The notes: a model not told the origin generated them from the letters alone. Counted from the first letter of the stretch, positions 1-5,734 are shown. The stretch is 7,681 nucleotides of DNA from an uncultured Allobaculum sp. (GCA_948467695.1 CAOKFJ010000076.1:1-7681); one strand, 5' to 3'. Program-made: numbers and translations.

Positions 1-29
1 ACTCAGTGACTATCCTATTGATTATCACT

Positions 30-70
30 CGCGAGAGTTCACGACGATTGTCCTGAACTCTCGCGTTTTT
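30..70 (+). terminator. Intrinsic terminator of the upstream transcription unit
   Basis: A perfect 12-bp stem (CGCGAGAGTTCA at 30-41 with TGAACTCTCGCG at 54-65) is followed at once by five T (66-70) and then ATTATT. The 12-base loop can fold further: GAC 43-45 pairs with GTC 50-52 around a GATT tetraloop. The T run lies only on the + strand side, so this ends a gene lying left of the window. No coding sequence is recognisable in bases 1-29. Confidence 0.93.
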
Positions 71-319
71 ATTATTCATTTCTCTGATACCTTCCCTTCA
101 ATATACGTTGAATAAACGCTCAGAACTTCGCGGGACTGCGCATATAGATGTAAAGGCAGATATAAAGGTTCTTGCAGTATTGATCTGATCATCGAGCGTG
201 TGTTTGGTCTATGCGCGCGATCCGCTTAATGCGCATCAATTATCCAGTGCTGCATGATGTTCTGACTTTTTCAAGCATAGAAGGTATATGGTATTGTCTA
301 AGCAAGGAGGAACCCAACT
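71..319. other. Intergenic region upstream of the aminopeptidase gene
   Basis: No gene is supported here. It holds small repeats only. There is a 12-base tandem imperfect repeat (AGATGTAAAGGC 146-157, AGATATAAAGGT 158-169; 10 of 12 identical). There is an inverted repeat TGATC/GATCA at 181-191 with one central base, and ATGCGC 211-216 facing GCGCAT 231-236, the latter inside the 8-bp palindrome ATGCGCAT (229-236). A promoter for the next gene should lie here, but no pair of -35/-10 hexamers with good spacing stands out. TATGGT 287-292 and TATTGT 292-297 are weak -10 candidates. Confidence 0.6.
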
Positions 320-1639
320 ATGTCCTATAAAGAATTTGCGGACAGAATGAATTCATTCATCCATAACTGTCCCAGTATGTTTCACTCTGTAGCAACTATC
401 GCTTCCGAACTTGAAGCAAAAGGCTTCAATCGCCTGCGCGAGAAAGACGCGTGGAATCTTGAAGCAGGTAAAGGCTACTACACGATTCGCAACAACAGTT
501 CGATCATTGCATTCGCTCTGCCTGAAAATCTGACCGACTATCATTTCCAGATGTCCGCGTCTCATACCGATTCTCCGACATTCAAGATCAAAGCTGTTCC
601 GGAAATTGACGGTCCGAGCAACTACATCCGTCTAAATGTTGAAGCTTACGGCGGAATGATCGACTCCACATGGCTCGATCGTCCGCTGACAATCGCCGGA
701 CGCGTACTTGTTGAAACCGAGAACGGTCTGGAAAATCGCCTTCTCTATATTGATGACGATATCCTGCTCATTCCTAACATGCCGATCCATTTCAACCGTC
801 AGATCAATGACGGCTACACATTTAACCGTCAGGTTGACCTGTGCCCCATGTTCTCCTGCGGCGCAATGGAAAAAGGCTCGTTTGATCAGATGGTTGCCGA
901 TGTTCTGAATGTGAACGTCGATGCAATCAAAGGCAAAGACCTGTTCCTTGTTAACCGCCAGCATGGTCTGGTGTGGGGACGCGAAGCTGAATTTGTTTCC
1001 AGCCCGAAACTTGACGACCTCGAATGCGCGTATACAACTCTGCAGGGATTCCTTGAATCCAGTCATGAGAATAAAATCGATGTCTACTGCTGCTTCGATA
1101 ACGAAGAAGTCGGATCCAACACCAAACAGGGTGCAATGTCCACGTTCCTCGCAGATACACTGCACCGCGTGAACAGCGCTCTTGGAAAAACAGATGAGGA
1201 TTACTACCGTGCGATTGCGGCAAGCTTCCTTGTATCTGCCGACAATGGCCATGCTGTTCATCCGAATCATCCGGAAAAAACTGATGCAGTCAATGCAGTT
1301 CTGATGAACAAAGGTCCCATCATCAAAGAAGCAGCGAACCAGAAGTACACATCCGATGCATTCTCTCGCGCAGTATTCACCAAAATCTGCGAAAAAGCGG
1401 GAGTACCTGTACAGTGCTTCGCCAACCGTTCTGATATTGTAGGCGGATCTACGCTCGGCAACCTTTCCAACACACAGGTTTCTGTGCACGCAGTTGATAT
1501 CGGACTTGCACAGCTTGCGATGCATTCTGCATTTGAAACAGGCGGAGCCAAAGATCCCTACTACCTGTATCAGGCGATGAAGCAGTACTACAACACCAAT
1601 ATCGAGATTGACGGTGCTGATGCCGTTTCCTTCTCTTAA
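320..1639 (+). CDS. M18-family zinc aminopeptidase (aspartyl/ApeA-type)
   Basis: A cytosolic metallo-aminopeptidase of family M18, which forms large tetrahedral dodecamers and removes N-terminal residues, often acidic ones, from peptides. Its 439 residues match the family length. Visible family motifs are SASHTDSP (metal ligand His82 and neighbouring Asp84), YGGMIDSTWLDRPL (110-123), SPKLDDLECAY with the bridging Asp near 232-233, CFDNEEVGS with Glu262/Glu263 (catalytic base and metal ligand), SADNGHAVHPN with Asp308, and SVHAVDIG with the last metal ligand His390. All expected active-site residues are present, so the enzyme should be active. The ATG at 320 follows AAGGAGG (304-310) by nine bases. 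The stop overlaps the next start as TAATG, so the two genes are probably translationally coupled. The sequence does not settle substrate preference (Asp/Glu or broader). A peptide-recycling role is inferred from the family. Confidence 0.95.
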   Translation: MSYKEFADRMNSFIHNCPSMFHSVATIASELEAKGFNRLREKDAWNLEAGKGYYTIRNNSSIIAFALPENLTDYHFQMSASHTDSPTFKIKAVPEIDGPSNYIRLNVEAYGGMIDSTWLDRPLTIAGRVLVETENGLENRLLYIDDDILLIPNMPIHFNRQINDGYTFNRQVDLCPMFSCGAMEKGSFDQMVADVLNVNVDAIKGKDLFLVNRQHGLVWGREAEFVSSPKLDDLECAYTTLQGFLESSHENKIDVYCCFDNEEVGSNTKQGAMSTFLADTLHRVNSALGKTDEDYYRAIAASFLVSADNGHAVHPNHPEKTDAVNAVLMNKGPIIKEAANQKYTSDAFSRAVFTKICEKAGVPVQCFANRSDIVGGSTLGNLSNTQVSVHAVDIGLAQLAMHSAFETGGAKDPYYLYQAMKQYYNTNIEIDGADAVSFS

Positions 1640-2283
1640 TGGCAAAGAACAAAAAAGCTGAAGCTTCATGGGCGACTAAAGCGCTCACGAAGAAAACAGC
1701 TGCGCTGATGGATGATCAACAGTTCAACAAAGCGCTCGACATGATCGACCATACGCAGGAAAGCGCCGGCATGAAGCATCTTCTCGTCAACTGGGCAGCA
1801 GATGAGCGCCTTGAAGGACGCAAGCTTCCTGACAAGCTTCTCTCGCGCAAGAAGACATCTTCCTTCAAGGAAAGCGTAAAACGCTACATGCTTGAGGACC
1901 GCGGGACATTCCGTCTGAGCGGCGTTACAGCGGCGTTCAGCATGGTTCTGTTGTGTTCGTTCATTCGAAACGCGCTCTTCAACTCCTATCTGGTCAACTT
2001 CTCGGTTGATGCGCTTGTCGGCACCATCGGCGGTGTACTCGCGCTGCTCAACCTGAAAACGCAGTTCAATGTGACTGCATTCTATGGAAGCACCACAAAC
2101 ATGATGTGGACAGATATTCTTTCCGTTGTTCTGTGGTTTATGCTCGTGTGGGCATTCCGTCAGTTTGATCTGTCTATTCTGGTTTTCCTTGTCACCTACA
2201 TATTCAACTATGTGCGCTTCAAGAAAATGCAGAAAAAATTTATTGAAGAAAATCATCTAGAAATCGACCTGGGCTCAAAGTAG
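1639..2283 (+). CDS. Uncharacterised four-segment membrane protein
   Basis: I do not recognise the family of this 214-residue protein. About 90 residues of charged, mainly helical N-terminus (Lys/Arg-rich at 3-20 and 67-82) precede four hydrophobic segments at roughly 93-109, 123-139, 157-174 and 177-194, the last two forming a tight hairpin. A short charged tail (195-214) follows. There is no signal peptide, and the positive-inside rule places both ends in the cytoplasm. The start is inferred from the TAATG overlap with the aminopeptidase stop. No separate ribosome-binding site is visible, so expression probably depends on coupling to the upstream gene. The next in-frame Met (residue 24) also lacks one. 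The gene ends in an intrinsic terminator, which ties it to the aminopeptidase unit rather than to the ribosomal operon. No catalytic motif is visible, and a function should not be assigned. Confidence 0.8.
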   Translation: MAKNKKAEASWATKALTKKTAALMDDQQFNKALDMIDHTQESAGMKHLLVNWAADERLEGRKLPDKLLSRKKTSSFKESVKRYMLEDRGTFRLSGVTAAFSMVLLCSFIRNALFNSYLVNFSVDALVGTIGGVLALLNLKTQFNVTAFYGSTTNMMWTDILSVVLWFMLVWAFRQFDLSILVFLVTYIFNYVRFKKMQKKFIEENHLEIDLGSK

Positions 2284-2302
2284 CCCGGGTTTTCTTTGTT
2301 TT
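2268..2302 (+). terminator. Intrinsic terminator of the aminopeptidase / membrane-protein unit
   Basis: CCTGGGCT (2268-2275) pairs with AGCCCGGG (2282-2289) through eight pairs, one of them a T-G wobble, around a six-base loop. It is followed by TTTTCTTTGTTTT. The left arm and loop lie inside the last codons of the membrane-protein gene, and its TAG stop straddles the loop and right arm, so coding and termination signals are superimposed. It separates this unit from the S10 operon. Confidence 0.9.
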
Positions 2303-2675
2303 AGGTGTTTCTGCCGGTTTGGTCTCATTACAGAGGGGGAAAGCGGTGTCTGAAATCGAATAGAGAGAAGAAAAATGGAGGAGTAAAGAACAATGTGAGG
2401 AAATCAGCACCGGAATAGGGCTGATTAGGATCATGCGGGAAGCCGGAACCGTGACAACGGATCCGGGTGGGATCAAAAATCGGTTTGACGACGTATCTTC
2501 GGACGGGATTTTTAGAAAAATCGAAAGAAACGCAGGATTTTGTGATAAAAAAGGCAAAATGCGAAATAAAGCGCTTACATTGAAGTGTAAGAATTTTCAG
2601 AGCCTGAAACTGCGAATACCCTTTATCTTTCGCAAAAAAAAGTTAAAAAAATCGAAACTCAAGCGTCGTTTGAAC
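2284..2675. other. Long gene-free region with many inverted repeats
   Basis: No convincing gene lies in these 392 bases. Inverted repeats seen are: AATCAGC 2402-2408 with GCTGATT 2420-2426; CCGGA-A-CCGT 2443-2452 with ACGG-A-TCCGG 2457-2466 around GACA; GATCC 2460-2464 with GGATC 2470-2474, which excludes the previous one; AAAAATC at 2475-2481 or 2516-2522, each able to pair with GATTTTT 2507-2513; and a three-stem arrangement at 2561-2633 listed separately. Two A-tracts (2634-2641 and 2645-2651) sit just before the S10 promoter. Whether this region is transcribed is unknown. Confidence 0.7.
2561..2633 (+). ncRNA. Candidate structured RNA element (three-way junction), strand and function unknown
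   Basis: An outer stem joins GCGAAATAAAG (2561-2571) to CTTTATCTTTCGC (2621-2633), 11 bp with a two-base bulge at 2627-2628. It encloses two hairpins. CTTACA 2574-2579 pairs with TGTAAG 2586-2591, plus a T-G wobble and a TGAA loop. TTTCAG 2595-2600 pairs with CTGAAA 2604-2609 around AGC. The competing pairing GCGAA 2612-2616 with TTCGC 2629-2633 would open the outer stem. The pairings are seen directly; that they form a functional RNA is inference. The element lies upstream of the best S10 promoter, so it would need its own or an earlier transcript. It matches no RNA family I recognise. Confidence 0.3.
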
Positions 2676-2704
2676 TTGTCATGCCCCCATATGTTTGATA
2701 AGAT
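2676..2704 (+). promoter_or_regulatory. Probable sigma-A-type promoter of the S10 operon
   Basis: TTGTCA (2676-2681; five of six consensus bases) is separated by exactly 17 bases from TAAGAT (2699-2704; consensus at positions 1, 2, 5 and 6). TGA immediately before it gives an extended -10 element (TGn). Transcription would start near 2710-2712, about 110 bases before rpsJ. Two A-tracts, A8 at 2634-2641 and A7 at 2645-2651, lie just upstream with centres about 10.5 bp apart and could bend the DNA or act as an UP-like element. Confidence 0.7.
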
Positions 2705-2710
2705 ACTCAA

Positions 2711-2819
2711 GCACTGCGAGGAAGTGCGAGGTTGCTGACCCACTGAAATACGTTGTCATGGAATGGGTTGGGGAATTCGCATGGAGCATGTTTATCATGA
2801 ATAAACGAAAGGAGTAACC
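2711..2819 (+). promoter_or_regulatory. 5' leader of the S10 operon mRNA
   Basis: If transcription starts near 2711, this 109-base leader contains three possible hairpins: GCACT 2711-2715 with AGTGC 2723-2727; ACCCA 2738-2742 with TGGGT 2764-2768 (long loop); and GTTTAT 2790-2795 with ATAAAC 2801-2806 around CATGA. The last ends two bases before the rpsJ ribosome-binding site AAAGGAG (2808-2814). S10 operons of other bacteria are known to be autoregulated through their leader by protein L4, so a regulatory role is plausible. I cannot match this leader to a specific family, and no internal terminator (hairpin plus T run) is seen. Confidence 0.5.
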
Positions 2820-3131
2820 ATGGCAAAAAACACAATGAGAATCCGCTTGAAAGCGTACGAGCACCGCATTCTGGACGACAGCGCCAAGAAAATTGTCGAA
2901 GCTGCCCAGAACCACGGAGCTAAGAAAGTGGTTGGACCCGTACCTCTGCCCACAGAGAAACAGGTAGTTACCATTCTTCGTGCCGTACACAAGTACAAAG
3001 ATTCCCGCGAACAGTTCGAAATCCGCACTCACAAGCGTCTGATCGAAATTGTTTCGCCGAACAAAGAAACCATCGATGCACTGCAGCGTCTGGAACTGCC
3101 CAGCGGCGTTGACATCGAAATCAAACTTTAA
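2820..3131 (+). CDS. rpsJ: 30S ribosomal protein S10 (NusE)
   Basis: Protein uS10 of the small-subunit head, which also serves as NusE in Nus-factor antitermination and transcription-translation coupling. The 103 residues are full length. Recognisable conserved stretches are [13 protein letters not shown] (7-19), [10 protein letters not shown] (38-47), [13 protein letters not shown] (55-67), RTHKRLIEI (69-77) and the C-terminus [11 protein letters not shown]. The ATG at 2820 follows AAAGGAG (2808-2814) with a five-base spacer. It is the first gene of the operon, downstream of the extended -10 promoter. The TAA stop overlaps an ATG used neither by position nor by homology; the next gene starts 15 bases later. 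Confidence 0.98.
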   Translation: MAKNTMRIRLKAYEHRILDDSAKKIVEAAQNHGAKKVVGPVPLPTEKQVVTILRAVHKYKDSREQFEIRTHKRLIEIVSPNKETIDALQRLELPSGVDIEIKL

Positions 3132-3145
3132 TGGAGGAAGTCATC

Positions 3146-3835
3146 GTGAAAGGTTTGTTAGGAAGAAAGTTAGGGATGACTCAGGTCTTCACAGAAGATG
3201 GCGTCCTGATTCCTGTAACTGTAATCGAAGCCGAACCCAACATTGTTCTGCAGGTTAAAACTGTTGAAACTGACGGATACAATGCTGTTCAGCTCGGATT
3301 CGAAGACGTAAAAGAAAAACGTTCGACAAAACCCGAGATCGGCCACGCTAAAAAAGCTGGAACCGCTCCGAAACGTTTTGTCCGCGAAGTACGCGACTGT
3401 GACCTGGATGTAAAAGCAGGCGACGCAGTAAGCGTAGATATCTTTGCTGCTGGAGAAACCGTTGATGTTATCGGTACATCCAAAGGTAAAGGCTACATGG
3501 GTACCATTTACCGCAACAATGCGCACCAGGGACCCAAAACACACGGTGGTTCCAAGAACATCCGTCACATCGGATCTCTTGCTACCAACGGTATTACTTC
3601 CCGTCAGGGACGCATCATGAAAGGCACCGCAATGCCTGGTCATGAAGGTGCTAAACGCACTACAGCTCAGAACCTGACTGTTATCAAGGTAGATCCTGAA
3701 AACAACTACGTACTGATCAAAGGAAACGTTCCCGGACCTAAAAAAGGAATGGTTATGATCCGTACTGCCAAAGCCAGCAAAGGTGACAAGGCTCCCGTTG
3801 TTCTGATCGACCGCAAAGAGGAGGCTGGAGAATAA
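3146..3835 (+). CDS. rplC: 50S ribosomal protein L3
   Basis: uL3, an early-assembling 23S rRNA protein whose long loop reaches the peptidyl-transferase centre. I chose the GTG start at 3146 (229 residues) over the in-frame ATG at 3131. The protein then begins [15 protein letters not shown] as in the family, and GGAGG (3133-3137) sits eight bases upstream of GTG, whereas the ATG would contain that site within its own first codons. Further landmarks are LIPVTVIEA (21-29), TAPKRFVRE (73-81), [10 protein letters not shown] (111-120) and [11 protein letters not shown] (191-201). The segment 121-168 is unusual: [10 protein letters not shown] stands where most bacteria have a version of SRGPMSHGS, and PGHEG stands at the MAGxMG-like turn. 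The stop overlaps the rplD start as TAATG. Confidence 0.97.
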   Translation: MKGLLGRKLGMTQVFTEDGVLIPVTVIEAEPNIVLQVKTVETDGYNAVQLGFEDVKEKRSTKPEIGHAKKAGTAPKRFVREVRDCDLDVKAGDAVSVDIFAAGETVDVIGTSKGKGYMGTIYRNNAHQGPKTHGGSKNIRHIGSLATNGITSRQGRIMKGTAMPGHEGAKRTTAQNLTVIKVDPENNYVLIKGNVPGPKKGMVMIRTAKASKGDKAPVVLIDRKEEAGE

Positions 3836-4464
3836 TGGCACTCATCGATGTAATCAACCAGAAGGGTGAAGTTGTCGGATCCGTTGAACTCAACGATGCG
3901 ATCTTCGCCATCGAACCTCATAAAGACGCCCTGTATGAAGCAGTTAAAATGCAGCAGGCTGGCAAGCGTCAGGGTACTCACTCGGTTAAAGGCCGCAGCG
4001 AAGTAAGCGGCGGCGGACGCAAACCCTACCGTCAGAAAGGTACAGGACGTGCCCGTCAGGGTTCCATCCGTGCACCGCAGTGGAGAGGCGGCGGAATCGT
4101 ATTCGGTCCCACTCCCAGAGATTACTCCTACAGAATCAACAAGAAAGTTCGTCGTCTGGCTCTCAAATCCGCACTGTCCAGCAAAGTTCTTGATAAAGAA
4201 TTCGGCGTAATCGACCAGATCGTACTCGAAGCTCCGAAAACAAAAGAATTCGCAGCTATCGTAGATGCAATCAAAGCTCCGACAAAAACTCTGTTCGTTG
4301 TCGGTGTTAACGAAGAGACAGATAACACTTACCTGTCCGCACGCAACATTCCCGATGTAATGGTTATGAACTCCAAGGGAATCAACGTATACGACCTGCT
4401 GAATGCAAACCATGTATTCATGACTGCAGCAGCAGTTAAAGAAGTAGAGGAGGCCCTCGCTTAA
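3835..4464 (+). CDS. rplD: 50S ribosomal protein L4
   Basis: uL4, a large-subunit protein with a globular domain and a long loop lining the exit tunnel. In several bacteria it is also the repressor of its own operon. The 209 residues are typical. The tunnel loop is intact: [19 protein letters not shown] (61-79) then [15 protein letters not shown] (81-95), followed by [15 protein letters not shown] (103-117). The macrolide-sensitive KGTG(R)A region looks wild-type. The ATG overlaps the rplC stop (TAATG). GGAG at 3827-3830 is close, and AGAGGAGG at 3817-3824 gives a ten-base spacer. Autoregulation of this operon by L4 is possible by analogy but is not shown by the sequence. Confidence 0.98.
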   Translation: MALIDVINQKGEVVGSVELNDAIFAIEPHKDALYEAVKMQQAGKRQGTHSVKGRSEVSGGGRKPYRQKGTGRARQGSIRAPQWRGGGIVFGPTPRDYSYRINKKVRRLALKSALSSKVLDKEFGVIDQIVLEAPKTKEFAAIVDAIKAPTKTLFVVGVNEETDNTYLSARNIPDVMVMNSKGINVYDLLNANHVFMTAAAVKEVEEALA

Positions 4465-4465
4465 T

Positions 4466-4762
4466 ATGAAAGACTACAGAGACGTACTGATCCGTCCGGT
4501 TATTACAGAACAGTCTGTAGCCGCTATGGACGGCGAGAACAAGTACACCTTCGAAGTAGCTAAAACAACCAACAAGATTGAAGTCCGCCAGGCGGTTGAA
4601 AATCTGTTCGGTGTAAAAGTTGAGAAGGTTAACATCTCCAACACCAAAGCGCACACAAAACGCAGAGGTCGTACCGTAGGTGTTGTCAGCGGCTACAAAA
4701 AAGCTGTTGTAACCCTCAAAGATGGTGAAACCATCGACATCTTCGGCGAAGACGAAGAGTAG
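4466..4762 (+). CDS. rplW: 50S ribosomal protein L23
   Basis: uL23 sits at the mouth of the exit tunnel and docks trigger factor and SRP. The 98 residues match the family. It begins MKDYRDVLIRPVITEQS, the usual L23 opening, and contains KYTFEVAKTTNKIEVRQAVE (26-45), LFGVKVEKVNISN (47-59) and KRRGRTVGVVSGYKKAVVTL (65-84), covering the rRNA-binding loop. It ends in an acidic tail, DIFGEDEE. One base separates its ATG from the rplD stop. AGAGGAGG (4446-4453), inside the end of rplD, serves as ribosome-binding site at a 12-base spacer. It is followed by the only large gap in the operon. Confidence 0.98.
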   Translation: MKDYRDVLIRPVITEQSVAAMDGENKYTFEVAKTTNKIEVRQAVENLFGVKVEKVNISNTKAHTKRRGRTVGVVSGYKKAVVTLKDGETIDIFGEDEE

Positions 4763-4900
4763 TATCCGTCTGCTGGCAAGAAGGCATATGGCCTGAGCCA
4801 TGACGAAAACTGCAGGATACAGATCATTCATGATCCGGACCTGCGTCAGGAAGAACACGCTATTTCCTGAATAAACATGCGTAGAGAGGAGATACAGTTT
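4762..4900 (+). promoter_or_regulatory. Structured rplW-rplB spacer, candidate cis-regulatory RNA
   Basis: A 138-base gene-free spacer inside an otherwise compact operon. The left half nests four short stems: GTATC 4762-4766 with GATAC 4816-4820; CTGC 4770-4773 with GCAG 4812-4815; TGGC 4774-4777 with GCCA 4797-4800; and AGGC 4782-4785 with GCCT 4791-4794 around ATATG. The middle has GATCA 4822-4826 with TGATC 4831-4835 around TTCA. The right half has TCAGGAA 4846-4852 with TTCCTGA 4864-4870, competing with CCTG 4840-4843/CAGG 4847-4850 and with pairing of TTTCCT (4863-4868) to the rplB ribosome-binding site AGGAGA (4887-4892). No T run follows any stem, so translational rather than terminator control is the likelier reading. 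The function is inferred only. Confidence 0.45.
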
Positions 4901-5734
4901 ATGCCTATTAAAAAGTATAAACCGACTACACCCGGCCGCCGTGGAATGTCCGTTCTGACTTTTGAAGAAATCACAAAGACAACTCCCGAGCGCAGCCTGA
5001 CTGCTCCGCTGAAATCCAAAGGTGGACGCAACAACACAGGTCGCATCACCACCCGTCACCAGGGCGGCGGTCACAAAAGAACTTATCGTATCATCGATTT
5101 CAAACGTAACAAAGACAACATCCCCGCTACTGTAAAAGCAATCGAATACGACCCCAACCGTACTTGCAACATCGCACTTCTTGCATATGCAGACGGTGAA
5201 AAACGTTACATCCTTGCTCCGAAAGGCCTCGAGGTTGGAACAAAAATCGTATCCGGCGCTGAAACAGATATCAAAGTCGGAAACTGCTGCGAACTGCGCA
5301 ACATGCCTGAAGGTACAATCGTTCACAACGTTGAACTTCGTCCCGGCAAAGGCGGCCAGATGGCTCGTGCAGCTGGCGCTTCCGCTCAGATCCTGGGTAT
5401 TGAAGATAAATATGTAACAATGCGTCTCACTTCCGGTGAAGTTCGCAAAGTTCTCGGAACATGCAGAGCTACCGTTGGTACTGTTGGTAACGAAGACCAC
5501 GCTCTCGTTAACCTCGGTAAAGCTGGTAGAACACGCTGGAAAGGCATCCGCCCGACAGTACGTGGTTCTGTAATGAACCCGAATGACCATCCCCATGGTG
5601 GTGGTGAAGGCCGTACACCGATCGGCCGCAAGTCCCCGATGACTCCGTGGGGCAAGAAAGCTCTCGGTGTGAAGACCCGTGCCAAGAAAAAAGCGTCGAA
5701 TAAACTGATCGTACGCAGAAGAAACGGCAAGTAG
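4901..5734 (+). CDS. rplB: 50S ribosomal protein L2
   Basis: uL2, one of the most conserved ribosomal proteins, needed for subunit joining and for the peptidyl-transferase region. The start is taken at the ATG at 4901 (277 residues). The protein then opens [18 protein letters not shown] as the family does, and AGAGGAG (4885-4891) lies nine bases upstream. The in-frame ATG at 4877 would place that site inside the gene. Seen are [21 protein letters not shown] (40-60, written in the family's usual form), the RNA-binding core with [19 protein letters not shown] (141-159), and the signature [15 protein letters not shown] (228-242). The last contains His230, equivalent to the functionally important histidine near E. 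coli position 229. The Lys/Arg-rich C-terminus is intact. Confidence 0.98.
   Translation: MPIKKYKPTTPGRRGMSVLTFEEITKTTPERSLTAPLKSKGGRNNTGRITTRHQGGGHKRTYRIIDFKRNKDNIPATVKAIEYDPNRTCNIALLAYADGEKRYILAPKGLEVGTKIVSGAETDIKVGNCCELRNMPEGTIVHNVELRPGKGGQMARAAGASAQILGIEDKYVTMRLTSGEVRKVLGTCRATVGTVGNEDHALVNLGKAGRTRWKGIRPTVRGSVMNPNDHPHGGGEGRTPIGRKSPMTPWGKKALGVKTRAKKKASNKLIVRRRNGK

Noticed and set aside
260..300. Promoter for the aminopeptidase gene just upstream of its ribosome-binding site
   Set aside because: The -10-like strings TATGGT and TATTGT lack a -35 hexamer at 16-18 bases, and the start point of the latter would fall on the ribosome-binding site. Not firm enough to list.
2400..2480. T-box or cobalamin riboswitch in the pre-S10 gap
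   Set aside because: Short resemblances (GGGTGG, GGGAAGCCGG) exist, but the conserved T-box core AGGGTGGNACCGCG and the cobalamin box are absent, and no tRNA-synthetase or transport gene follows.
2240..2557. 105-residue - strand open frame covering the terminator and the gap
   Set aside because: It crosses the end of the membrane-protein gene and its terminator on the opposite strand, and lacks recognisable features. Probably chance.
2433..2738. 101-residue + strand open frame in the pre-S10 gap
   Set aside because: It has no good ribosome-binding site, its composition is unlike a protein (basic, low-complexity end over the A-tracts), and it runs through the S10 promoter. It resembles no family I know.
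3131..3145. ATG at 3131 as the rplC start
   Set aside because: It would put the GGAGG ribosome-binding site inside the gene and add five residues not seen in L3. GTG at 3146 fits both spacing and homology.
4877..4900. ATG at 4877 as the rplB start
   Set aside because: The extra residues MRREEIQF do not belong to L2, and they encode the ribosome-binding site used by the ATG at 4901.
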